Shown here one piece after another: positions 42,131-50,016 of a stretch of DNA of 64,000 bases. The notes under the pieces are model-generated. The model was not told the DNA's origin. It worked only from the letters and a program-made list of their open reading frames with translations, and searched no databases. Origin of the DNA: Fictibacillus phosphorivorans (GTDB lineage Bacteria > Bacillota > Bacilli > Bacillales > Fictibacillaceae); the NCBI RefSeq assembly GCF_001619875.1, contig NZ_LRFC01000001.1, forward strand, positions 1 through 64,000, in the 5' to 3' direction. Position 1 is the first letter of the stretch. Each line of letters opens with the position of its first letter. The translations under genes and the position numbers were made by a program.

Positions 42131-43378
42131 CTATTCCATTTTTCTTAAAGCAGGAAGTTTCCACATGATTAACACATTTACAAGAATTAAAGAGAGTGCG
42201 CCGCCAGCCATAATCTTATCGATGGTGAATCCATAAGAGATCAACATGGAAGTTGCTGCAAGTGAAAGTGGTGCGAGACCCATACTTGCCATCGTGAGCA
42301 GTCCCATCAAGCGGCCAAGCAGTTTTTTATCTACAGAAGACTGTACGGCAGAGATAAGCGGGATATTCGTAGCTGGGAATGTGATTCCAATAAAAAAGAT
42401 AGCTAACATACAAGTAAAGAGTGAGGAGCTTTGGCTAAACAAGAAAAAGAAAAGATTCATGGTGAAGAGCGAAAGAGTTACCATAAGACCCCGCCTTTTT
42501 TTCATGTTTAATATCCCGATGACCACTGAACTAATAAGCATACCGGCAGCCATGGACCCCTCAATAAAACTGAAATCCAATGCACTTCCGTTGAGTACAT
42601 TTTTTACAAAGATCGGGAGACCCATCATTAAAGGACCGACAACAAAAACATTTAGAAAAATCGTACTTAAGAAGAGTGCCTTTAAAAATGCAGAGCTCTT
42701 TACAACATCAAGTCCTTCTTTAATGGATTGCCACATGCCAGACTTTTTTGAACCGGAGTTTTCTGAAGCTGGAACATTAAGCAAAAAGGCAAGAACGGCA
42801 GATAACAAGAGCATGACTGCAGGAACTCCAAATGAAAGAAAGTAACCTCCGCTGCTTGCTACAAGCAACCCTCCAATCATCGGTCCTAGAATAAGGGAAC
42901 TCTGCTGCGTGGTTTGGATGACGGAGTTGGCACGCGTTAGCTGGGATTGATCAACTACATTTGGTAATAGAGATCCGTTAGCCGGCCAAACGAACGCATC
43001 AAGTGCACCAAAAAATAAACCAAAAACAATAAATGATAGAAGTGATAGATGCCCGGTTGCGAGCATGATCAACAAGCCAATCAATAATACGGTTCTTAAG
43101 AGATTAGAGACAAACAAAATCTTCGTCCTGCTGACCCGATCTGCAAGAACGCCTCCAATGGCCATAAATAAGATACGCGGGACGTTCGCAGCGATAAATA
43201 CGATTCCGAGCGATGCTTCTTTGTCGAGAGTCTTAACCACGTACCAGCTCTGTGAAAACTGAAAAATAGAGATGGAGAATGAAGAACAAATCGTGATTGC
43301 CCATATGAACAAAAAAGAACGTTGTTTAAAAAGAGATACTGAATCTTTTTCATTCTGTACCGTTAAGGCTTGTGCCAT
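42131..43378 (-). CDS. MFS transporter, macrolide-efflux type
   Basis: A 415-residue protein with about 12 hydrophobic segments and the MFS loop motif GGVLADRVSRTKI near residue 78, in the enterobactin/macrolide exporter group (MFS_3). Cotranscribed with the ArsR-type regulator upstream. ATG at 43378 lies 12 bases after GAGGAG; TTG at 43387 is too close. An efflux role is likely, the compound is unknown. Confidence 0.83.
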   Translation of the reverse strand: MAQALTVQNEKDSVSLFKQRSFLFIWAITICSSFSISIFQFSQSWYVVKTLDKEASLGIVFIAANVPRILFMAIGGVLADRVSRTKILFVSNLLRTVLLIGLLIMLATGHLSLLSFIVFGLFFGALDAFVWPANGSLLPNVVDQSQLTRANSVIQTTQQSSLILGPMIGGLLVASSGGYFLSFGVPAVMLLLSAVLAFLLNVPASENSGSKKSGMWQSIKEGLDVVKSSAFLKALFLSTIFLNVFVVGPLMMGLPIFVKNVLNGSALDFSFIEGSMAAGMLISSVVIGILNMKKRRGLMVTLSLFTMNLFFFLFSQSSSLFTCMLAIFFIGITFPATNIPLISAVQSSVDKKLLGRLMGLLTMASMGLAPLSLAATSMLISYGFTIDKIMAGGALSLILVNVLIMWKLPALRKME

Positions 43379-43379
43379 T

Positions 43380-43976
43380 TCAATCAAGCTCCTCTTCTGG
43401 ATATGGCGTTTCTTTTAAAGGAAATGAGAGCATAAAGTAATGATAAATTTCGCCATCTTCCTGTTCATTCTTCTTAAACTCGGAGATTAGATCCGAAATT
43501 TCTTTTGCTTTTTCATGAAGCTGCTTAACTTGGTCAGGAGAAAGTTTCACATGGCGATAGCCAAATTTAAGAGGGGAATCCGTATAAGCAAGAACTTCAG
43601 GATCCAACTTGCGAATCATGGATTTTGTTTTTTCGAGAGAGACTAAAATATTTTCCTTTAATGCATCAGAGAGTTCATCTTTTACTTCAGTACGCTGATC
43701 AGGTAAAATTTCGGCAATAGAAAAGGATTGAGCAACCGGTCTGTAGAACTTTTGTATAATGCCGTTCTTTTCTTCAGTACGTTCGACAACTATCAATCCT
43801 ACGCGTTCCATTTCTTTGAGATGATAGTGAATTTTTGGTGCAGGCACTTCCAAAAGGTCAGAAAGGATTTTTCCAGTCTTCGCTTCATCTAGAATCTCCC
43901 ATAGAATTTTGATGCGAAGTGGGTCAGAAATAACCTTTAACTGTTCTACTTCACGTATTTGGTAAATATCTTGCAT
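43380..43976 (-). CDS. ArsR/HTH_20-type winged-helix regulator
   Basis: A 198-residue regulator with an ArsR-like winged helix at about 10-75 (EQLKVISDPLRIKILWEI, then VPAPKIHYHLKEMERVGLI) and a longer C-terminal domain with amphipathic helices. Found next to MFS pumps, such proteins sense the exported compound. ATG at 43976 follows AGGAG by 8 bases. A 16-bp palindrome overlaps its 5' region. Confidence 0.82.
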   Translation of the reverse strand: MQDIYQIREVEQLKVISDPLRIKILWEILDEAKTGKILSDLLEVPAPKIHYHLKEMERVGLIVVERTEEKNGIIQKFYRPVAQSFSIAEILPDQRTEVKDELSDALKENILVSLEKTKSMIRKLDPEVLAYTDSPLKFGYRHVKLSPDQVKQLHEKAKEISDLISEFKKNEQEDGEIYHYFMLSFPLKETPYPEEELD

Positions 43977-43995
43977 GTTCAACACTCCTAAAACG

Positions 43996-44011
43996 TTCAA
44001 ATTTATTTGAA
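43996..44011. promoter_or_regulatory. Candidate operator of the ArsR-type regulator
   Basis: TTCAAAT-TT-ATTTGAA is a perfect inverted repeat 20 bp upstream of the regulator gene, in the divergent promoter region with marR. TTCAAAT recurs at 44074 as the -35 area of the marR promoter. Confidence 0.45.
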
Positions 44012-44073
44012 TGTATCATACTGTGAGTATATGTCAATAGTCAACACTTTTGCACATTATTTGTAAAAAATAG

Positions 44074-44102
44074 TTCAAATGTTATGAAAATTCTTGTATA
44101 AT
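44074..44102 (+). promoter_or_regulatory. Promoter of the MarR-family gene
   Basis: TTCAAA (44074-44079), 17 bp, TATAAT (44097-44102), and an AGGCTGGAGG site before the start at 44151. Confidence 0.55.
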
Positions 44103-44150
44103 GTTAGTATAATTTTTCGCATTACAACTTAGAGGCTGGAGGTTCATAGT

Positions 44151-44618
44151 ATGGGGAATAAGGATTTGAAATCCTATGTGGAGAGATTGGAAAAAGTACA
44201 TTATATTGTGTCAAAGCGTTTGCACCCGGAAATTGCTATTGAAAAGGAACTAACGAAAACACAATTCGTACTTTTAAAGACATTATGTATTAGAAATAAA
44301 TGGACCGTGTCAAAATTGGCTGAATATATGGGTGTTAAACCAAGTGCTATAACTGTTGGTGCAGATCGTTTGTACAAGCGTGGTTTTGTAAGTCGTTACC
44401 GTAGCGAAATGGACCGTAGAATTGTTTATCTCGAAATTACTGACGAAGGGCATGAAATTTTAAGAGAGGCTGAAAATGAAAGAGTCAATTCAATAAGCAG
44501 CTACTTAAATCATTTGTCACCTGAAGAGTTGGGAACTTTTATTGATATTTATGAAAAGCTTGCAAGTGAAACTCAAACAGAGGCGGAAAAGCTCATTTTC
44601 ACATCAAAAACCAGTTAA
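44151..44618 (+). CDS. MarR-family transcriptional regulator
   Basis: A 155-residue dimeric regulator with a winged helix at about 38-95 (TVSKLAEYMGVKPSAITVGA, wing YRSEMDRRIVYLEITDEG with the usual D-x-R). The target is unknown; it is divergent from the ArsR-MFS operon and could control it. The last codons form part of the terminator. Confidence 0.87.
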   Translation: MGNKDLKSYVERLEKVHYIVSKRLHPEIAIEKELTKTQFVLLKTLCIRNKWTVSKLAEYMGVKPSAITVGADRLYKRGFVSRYRSEMDRRIVYLEITDEGHEILREAENERVNSISSYLNHLSPEELGTFIDIYEKLASETQTEAEKLIFTSKTS

Positions 44619-44635
44619 GCGACTGGTTTTTTTTG
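44607..44635 (+). terminator. Terminator overlapping the marR stop
   Basis: AAACCAGT and ACTGGTTT form a stem whose loop contains the TAA stop; eight T residues follow. Confidence 0.8.
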
Positions 44636-44654
44636 TGCCAATAAAAGCTTGAAA

Positions 44655-44720
44655 GTGGCTGGTTTTCGCTCCAGGCTAACCATATTCTACGGAGCGCAAG
44701 ATGAGCTGTGTCATGTAAGC
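44655..44720 (+). repeat. Degenerate left end of the dispersed repeat
   Basis: GTGGCTGGTTTTCGCTCCAG resembles the left end of the family (GTTGATTTTCGCTCCAG). The rest is lost. Low-grade evidence. Confidence 0.4.
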
Positions 44721-44820
44721 TGGAAGAATGTCTCTATTATTTTTTCATAGATTTGATTCTATTTAAATAATTACGCGCATAGGATGTGATAGAAACGCAA
44801 ACAGAAGTGGAGGGCTATAC

Positions 44821-45972
44821 ATGTTTACCCCGCAATTGAATATAAAACGTTTACCTTTATTACTTGCTGGTGCCATGCTGTTTATTGTAATAGCCACTAG
44901 TTTCATCACATCGTTTGAAAACAAATACAGGTTGAGTTCTTCAACGATGCACAAATGGCTAACGGAATTTTCCGGAGAGGCACTCGTCTATTTCATAGGC
45001 TGGGAAAACAGGTATTTTACGCAAGAACTGCCGAAAGAGAGTGAACCGCCTGCGTTGTCGAGTGTCTTGTTCGAGCTTACAACAAGTATAAAACCTGGAG
45101 ACATCCGAAGTCTTCTAGGAAATGAACTGCCAGGATTTGCGCTCTACGATTCAACCATTATCGTTGCAGGGGAAGGAACGGATTATACGAACTTAGCATA
45201 TGAGTCACCCCCGCCGATGGAGCTGTTGTTAAGTGGGGAAGAAGCAGAAGTTCAAGACATGGAGCGTTTAGAAGATCCTGACCCAACTGACCCTCAAAAT
45301 CCGCCAGGGAAGCCGTCAAGCGGGAAGAAGATCGCCTATATCTATCATTCGCATAGCTGGGAATCCTTTTTGCCGCATTTAAAAGGAGTCACAAATCCTG
45401 ACCATGCCATACATTCAAAAGTAAACATCACAATGGTCGGCAAAAAGCTAGGGGAAGAATTAGAGGCGAGAGGAATTGGCACTACCGTCGATTTTACTAA
45501 CATGACCGAACTGTTGAAGAAAAACAATACGGACTACCGTAAAAGCTACCCGATGTCACGTACACTCGTTCAAAGTGCAATGGCAAGCAATCAGGATATT
45601 GATCTGATCTTTGATTTGCATCGTGATTCTCAAAGAGGGAAATCCACAACAACAGAAATCAATGGGAAATCATATGCACGAACGTTGTTTGTAATCGGAA
45701 CTGCAAATCCTAATTTTGAGAAAAACCAAAAAGCGGCACAGGAAATTAATGCGATCTTAGATAAAAAATATCCAGGATTAAGCCGTGGCGTAATCGGAAA
45801 AAACAAAACGACAGGGAACGGTGTCTATAATCAGGATCTCTCGGATCATGCTCTTCTAATCGAATTTGGTGGAGTTGACAACAATATGGATGAACTCTAC
45901 AGAAGTGCTGAAGCAGTAGCAGATGCAGTAGCAGAATACTACTGGAAACAAAACGGAGCAAAAGCTGAATAA
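44821..45972 (+). CDS. spoIIP: Stage II sporulation protein P
   Basis: A 383-residue protein that cuts septal peptidoglycan during engulfment as an amidase and endopeptidase. A membrane anchor at about 12-32 (LPLLLAGAMLFIVIATSFI) is followed by an extracellular linker and the amidase domain (YIYHSHSWESFLPHL with His and Glu zinc ligands, FDLHRDS, GVDNNMDELY). About 20 residues shorter than the B. subtilis protein, the difference lying in the linker. Upstream CATAGGAT may be a sigma-E-like -10 box; no strong -35. Confidence 0.9.
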   Translation: MFTPQLNIKRLPLLLAGAMLFIVIATSFITSFENKYRLSSSTMHKWLTEFSGEALVYFIGWENRYFTQELPKESEPPALSSVLFELTTSIKPGDIRSLLGNELPGFALYDSTIIVAGEGTDYTNLAYESPPPMELLLSGEEAEVQDMERLEDPDPTDPQNPPGKPSSGKKIAYIYHSHSWESFLPHLKGVTNPDHAIHSKVNITMVGKKLGEELEARGIGTTVDFTNMTELLKKNNTDYRKSYPMSRTLVQSAMASNQDIDLIFDLHRDSQRGKSTTTEINGKSYARTLFVIGTANPNFEKNQKAAQEINAILDKKYPGLSRGVIGKNKTTGNGVYNQDLSDHALLIEFGGVDNNMDELYRSAEAVADAVAEYYWKQNGAKAE

Positions 45973-46043
45973 AGTTGAATGGCTCTAGAGGTGGTAATCC
46001 TTTGGAGCTTTTTTATGTGTTTATTTTTTTGCGGAAAATTAAA

Positions 46044-46169
46044 GTGGACAGTAAAAATAGCAGAGTGGACAGTAAATTTACCAAAGTGGACAGTAAATCA
46101 GCGAAAGTGGACAGTAAAACTCAAAAAGTGGACTGTTTATTCGTAAAAGGCGACAGTAAGTGGCATAGA
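46044..46169. repeat. Tandem array with 21-bp period (GTGGACAGTAAA type), six copies
   Basis: Units start at 46044, 46065, 46086, 46107, 46128 and 46149. GTGGACAGTAAA is conserved in the first four, then drifts. A period of seven codons keeps some frames open, giving a repeated VDSK peptide, but there is no credible ribosome site, so coding is not proposed. Confidence 0.92.
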
Positions 46170-46209
46170 GGAGTCTGTGCAGGGGGGCAGTTTTTTTGTT
46201 GATGACGGT

Positions 46210-46314
46210 AATTTGTCCAATTGACTAGTGAATCTGTCCGAATTGAAGATTAATCTGTCGGATTGGTCACATAATCTGTCCGATCCAGCCAATAATCTGT
46301 CCAATTCAAAATTC
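46210..46314. repeat. Tandem array with 21-bp period (AATCTGTCCGA type), five copies
   Basis: Units start at 46210, 46231, 46252, 46273 and 46294. It lies 41 bp after the GTGGACAGTAAA array and has the same period but an unrelated unit sequence. Bases 45973-46536 otherwise hold no gene. Confidence 0.92.
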
Positions 46315-46536
46315 AACGCCGATTGGCCCCGCAAATTTTCGTAGCGTCTGTATATTAACCCAATGCGCACACAAAAAAACCGTTTCAAATGATTGATACG
46401 AGACTAATTTTCATAACAGACATGATCTCTGCAAATCCTAAGAAAAAATGGTATAAAAAGAGAGATGCTCTTGTTTTATTTACAAGGGGAAGGGAATAAA
46501 AGAGGTAAAGAGAAGACTCGAAAAAGGAGCTAGTGC

Positions 46537-48039
46537 ATGAAACGGACATGGGAATTTTTTCTAACACTATTGTTACTCATCTGTTTATACATCGTTTTTT
46601 TTGCAGAAGGATATGTAATCATCAAAACAGCATTCGGGCTCCTTTACATTTCTGTCATCTTGTATACGATTTATTCGTTAATGCTCGAAAACAGAACGGC
46701 TCAGCACACGCTCTTATGGATTTATGTTCTGATTTTGTTTCCCTTCGTCGGGTATATGTTTTACTTGTATTCGGGACAGCTCTATTTAAAAGGTCATCTG
46801 TTTAAATCAAAAAGAAAGAAAGACAGAGATGAGTGGATCAGGGTTTCTAAACAAGAAGAGAAACCAGATTTTAGTGATCTTAAAAGACATCAGCAATGTT
46901 TCGCTAAACATGCTCACCACATCACGCTTACTCGGATTAACAGACGGACGGATACAAAGATTTTACAGAACGGTCAAGAGACGTTTCCGGAGATTATCGC
47001 ACGGTTACAAGAGGCAAAGGAATATATACACATCCAATATTACATCTTTCGTTCTGATAGGCTCGGGAAAGATATTATTGATCTTTTAATCAAAAAAGCA
47101 AACGAAGGTGTTAAAGTCAGATTTTTGTATGATGGAATTGGGAGTTTATCCTTACAGCAGCACGATATCGACCGAATGAAAAAGGCAGGTATACTTGTTG
47201 AAGCGTTTCTGCCTGTTCGCTATGGATTCTTTAATCAAAAATTAAACTTCCGAAATCACCGTAAAATTATTGTGATCGACGGGAAAATTGGTTTTGTTGG
47301 CGGATTGAATGTTGGTGTTGAGTATTTAGGTGAAGACCCAGATATCGGTTTCTGGCGTGATACACATATGGTCATGGAAGGAGAAGCTGTTCAGGTTCTT
47401 CATGCTATTTTTCTAATGGACTGGGAGTATGTATGCGGCGAGGATTTGTTAGAAGATGATCATCTAACAAAAGCCTATCCAGCCGAAGGGGACGGCACCG
47501 TTCATGTCGTGGCGAGCGGGCCTGATACGCAACTCGGCATTATGAGTGACCTTTATTATTCTTTAATTTCCTGTGCGGAAAAATCGATCTGGATTGCTAC
47601 GCCTTATTTTGTTCCGAATGAGGCCATTCGAACAGCACTTCGGGTGGCCGCCAAAAAAGGAGTTCAAGTTCGTTTAATGGTACCTGAGATTAACGATGGA
47701 TTCTTAACACAATATGCAACCCGTTCTTATTATCCTGAACTTCTCCGCTCAGGAATCGAGATTTATTCGTATAAAAAAGGGTTTTTGCATCAAAAGGTTA
47801 TCATTATTGATGGTGATACAGCATCAATCGGAACAGCAAACATGGATATGAGAAGTTTTCATCTAAACTTTGAAGTGAATGTGTTCCTCCTAAACACTTC
47901 CTCTGTTGATGATCTAGTTCGACAGTATGAAGAAGACGTGGAAGAATCGACAAAGATACGCCCTGTAGAATTTTATAAGAGAGGGCTTTGGGAAAGAACG
48001 AAAGAGTCGTTCGCCCGTCTGTTTTCAGGTGTTTTATAA
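46537..48039 (+). CDS. cls: Cardiolipin synthase
   Basis: A 500-residue membrane enzyme condensing two phosphatidylglycerols. Two N-terminal hydrophobic segments (about 7-60) precede two phospholipase-D motifs, NHRKIIVIDGKIGFVGGLN near 243 and HQKVIIIDGDTASIGTANMD near 420. Length and layout are normal for the ClsA/YwnE group. AAAGGAGC lies 7 bases before ATG. Confidence 0.92.
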   Translation: MKRTWEFFLTLLLLICLYIVFFAEGYVIIKTAFGLLYISVILYTIYSLMLENRTAQHTLLWIYVLILFPFVGYMFYLYSGQLYLKGHLFKSKRKKDRDEWIRVSKQEEKPDFSDLKRHQQCFAKHAHHITLTRINRRTDTKILQNGQETFPEIIARLQEAKEYIHIQYYIFRSDRLGKDIIDLLIKKANEGVKVRFLYDGIGSLSLQQHDIDRMKKAGILVEAFLPVRYGFFNQKLNFRNHRKIIVIDGKIGFVGGLNVGVEYLGEDPDIGFWRDTHMVMEGEAVQVLHAIFLMDWEYVCGEDLLEDDHLTKAYPAEGDGTVHVVASGPDTQLGIMSDLYYSLISCAEKSIWIATPYFVPNEAIRTALRVAAKKGVQVRLMVPEINDGFLTQYATRSYYPELLRSGIEIYSYKKGFLHQKVIIIDGDTASIGTANMDMRSFHLNFEVNVFLLNTSSVDDLVRQYEEDVEESTKIRPVEFYKRGLWERTKESFARLFSGVL

Positions 48040-48140
48040 GATTTAGATTAGGAACGTATCTGTTATACGTGAGTACCGCAGAAACAAAACTGACGAAGAG
48101 ATTCGCCGCCTATAAGAAAACAGAAACATTGGCATAGAAA

Positions 48141-48191
48141 CCCCCTTTAGAGAATAGGTTGTACGAGACCATCTTTTGAGGGGGATTTTTT
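48141..48191 (+). promoter_or_regulatory. Terminator-like hairpin containing the uppP ribosome binding site
   Basis: CCCCCT (48141-48146) can pair with AGGGGG (48179-48184), followed by ATTTTTTT and then the uppP ATG at 48193. AGGGGG is also the uppP Shine-Dalgarno box, so the hairpin both resembles a terminator of the upstream transcript and would hide the ribosome site. Confidence 0.5.
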
Positions 48192-48192
48192 T

Positions 48193-48975
48193 ATGGACTG
48201 GCTCGAGGCCCTGATATTAGGTATTGTCCAAGGCTTAACTGAATTTTTACCTGTTAGCTCAACAGGACACTTATTATTAGGCAGGCAGATTTTTCAGCTG
48301 GAAGAAGCAGGGCTTTTCCTTGATAGCATGCTGCATATCGGAACACTGATCGCCGTTATGACAGTGTATGGAAAAGAGATTTTGGAAGTCATAAAAAGAC
48401 CATTCAGCAAAATCGGAATTCTGCTCATTGCTGGAACGATCCCAACGGCAATAATCGGATTAGCTTTTAAAGATTTTTTTGAGGAAATCTCGAAAACAGG
48501 TGTAACCGTCGGGTGGGAGTTTTTACTGACAGGTTTTCTTTTATGGTGGGCAGATTCATATAAACGGAACGGATACAAAGGAATTGATGACATTACAATT
48601 CGAGATGCTCTTGTGATCGGAACGTTTCAAGGAGCAGCCATTCTTCCGGCTGTTTCGCGATCAGGTCTAACGATTGCAGCAGCTTTATTTTGTAAAATTG
48701 ATAAAAAGGCTGCGGCGTATTTTTCATTTTTGCTTTCAATCCCATCGATTGCTGGCGGTGTTGTGCTTCAGTCAAAGGATCTTTTCACAGGTGCACAGCC
48801 ACCGATCTCTTTTTCAGCGTTGGCCATTGGGACGCTAGCTTCATCAATATTCGGATATATGGCTGTGAAGTGGATGATTAAACTGCTTCAAACGGGTACG
48901 TTAAAAGGCTTTGCCATCTATGTATGGTTTGTAGGAATCGTTGTTTTAGTTCTTCAATTTTCAGGTAAAATGTAA
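48193..48975 (+). CDS. uppP: Undecaprenyl-diphosphatase UppP/BacA family
   Basis: A 260-residue membrane phosphatase recycling undecaprenyl pyrophosphate for wall synthesis and giving bacitracin tolerance. The two motifs are GLTEFLPVSSTGHLLL near 15-30 and LPAVSRSGLTIAA near 154; the usual PGxSRSG of the second is PAVSRSG here, with Ala for Gly. The number of hydrophobic segments (about 7-8) is normal. It may be a paralogue rather than the main enzyme. Confidence 0.85.
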   Translation: MDWLEALILGIVQGLTEFLPVSSTGHLLLGRQIFQLEEAGLFLDSMLHIGTLIAVMTVYGKEILEVIKRPFSKIGILLIAGTIPTAIIGLAFKDFFEEISKTGVTVGWEFLLTGFLLWWADSYKRNGYKGIDDITIRDALVIGTFQGAAILPAVSRSGLTIAAALFCKIDKKAAAYFSFLLSIPSIAGGVVLQSKDLFTGAQPPISFSALAIGTLASSIFGYMAVKWMIKLLQTGTLKGFAIYVWFVGIVVLVLQFSGKM

Positions 48976-49061
48976 AGTATTTGTTAACACATTAAAAATG
49001 GATTGACATTTAAATGATGGAGGATTACAGTATATGTAATTCAAAATTTAGCAGGCTTTAG

Positions 49062-49200
49062 ATCGCTGAATTTACAGTTGTTTTTAGGGTAAAACTAAAA
49101 TGAACTGTGAAACGGGGGAACCAATTTTTTGGGGTGAATTTTGCTTTATGCAAAAAGGGATACTCCAATCCCTAATCCGACAGCTAACCCCGTAAGCGTC
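49062..49200 (+). ncRNA. ydaO/yuaA-type c-di-AMP riboswitch
   Basis: Landmarks of the aptamer are in order: CGCTGAATT, AGGGTAAAAC, AACGGGGGAACCA, GGGGTGAATT, GGGATACTCC, TCCCTAATCCGACAGCTAAC and CCGTAAGCGTC, where the first and last parts pair. In B. subtilis this class precedes the ktrAB (yuaA) genes and shuts them off when c-di-AMP is high. Here it precedes ktrA by 154 bp, with a terminator between. Confidence 0.9.
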
Positions 49201-49233
49201 ATGTCACTGGAGAGGTCAATTTGGTGAAAAACC

Positions 49234-49263
49234 GGACCCGCTTTTTTGTGTGGTCTTTTTTTG
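49234..49263 (+). terminator. Riboswitch expression-platform terminator
   Basis: GACC-CGC pairs with GTG-GGTC with a bulge, then a run of eight T residues. It is followed by about 90 bp of leader to ktrA. Confidence 0.65.
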
Positions 49264-49353
49264 CGTTTTTTAACTGATATAGAAACCTCTTAACCAGCAA
49301 AGGCTAGAGGACAACGAAGGGAAACTTCATGTAGTTTAAGGGGAGAAACCGAA

Positions 49354-50013
49354 ATGAAAAAAAAGCAGTTTGCAGTTATAGGATTAGGCCGCTTCGGGGG
49401 CAGCATCTGTAGAGAATTTGCCACGATGGGTTACGATGTCCTAGCAATTGATAACGATATGGAAAAAGTAAATGAATTTGCAACGATCGCTACACAAGCG
49501 GTTCAAGCTAATTCAACAGATGAAAAAGTGATGAAGTCTCTAGGGATCAGAAACTTTAACCATGTTATTGTTTCGATTGGAGAAGACATCCAAGCAAGTA
49601 TTCTGACGACCTTGCTTTTAAAGGAAGCAGGGGTAAACAAAGTTTGGGTAAAGGCTCAAAACGACTATCATCATAAAGTTTTGGAAAAGCTAGGTGCAGA
49701 CCGTATTATCCATCCAGAGCGTGACATGGCACTTAGAGTTGCACAGCTTATTTCTTCAGAGAAAATCATTGATTTTATTGAATTATCACACGAACACAGT
49801 ATTGTTGAGATCGGTGTAACAGACAAACTGGTGAACAAAACGCTTACTGATTTAGATGTGCGTGCTCGCTACGGATGTAATATAGTTGCCATTAAACGGG
49901 GAGATGAGATCCATGTTTCTCCTATTGCAGATGTTTCTCTAGAGTACGGAGATATTCTTGTTGTTATCGGAAAAAACGAGGATCTGAACCGTTTTGAGGA
50001 TGAGGGAGTGTAA
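49354..50013 (+). CDS. ktrA: Potassium uptake regulatory subunit KtrA
   Basis: A 219-residue cytosolic RCK protein forming a ring on KtrB. The RCK-N Rossmann motif is GLGRFGGSICREF at 8-20 with the conserved D in AIDND, and the RCK-C domain at about 135-219 (HEHSIVEIGVTDKLVNKTL) is the c-di-AMP-binding part in relatives. Controlled at RNA level by the riboswitch. The gap to ktrB is 3 bases. Confidence 0.93.
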   Translation: MKKKQFAVIGLGRFGGSICREFATMGYDVLAIDNDMEKVNEFATIATQAVQANSTDEKVMKSLGIRNFNHVIVSIGEDIQASILTTLLLKEAGVNKVWVKAQNDYHHKVLEKLGADRIIHPERDMALRVAQLISSEKIIDFIELSHEHSIVEIGVTDKLVNKTLTDLDVRARYGCNIVAIKRGDEIHVSPIADVSLEYGDILVVIGKNEDLNRFEDEGV

Positions 50014-50016
50014 GCA

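Noticed and set aside
45975-46388. Coding ORFs over the 21-bp arrays (VDSK repeats on plus, SDRL repeats on minus)
   Set aside because: A 21-bp period keeps all frames free of stops if one unit is. No ribosome sites, and the peptides exist on both strands.
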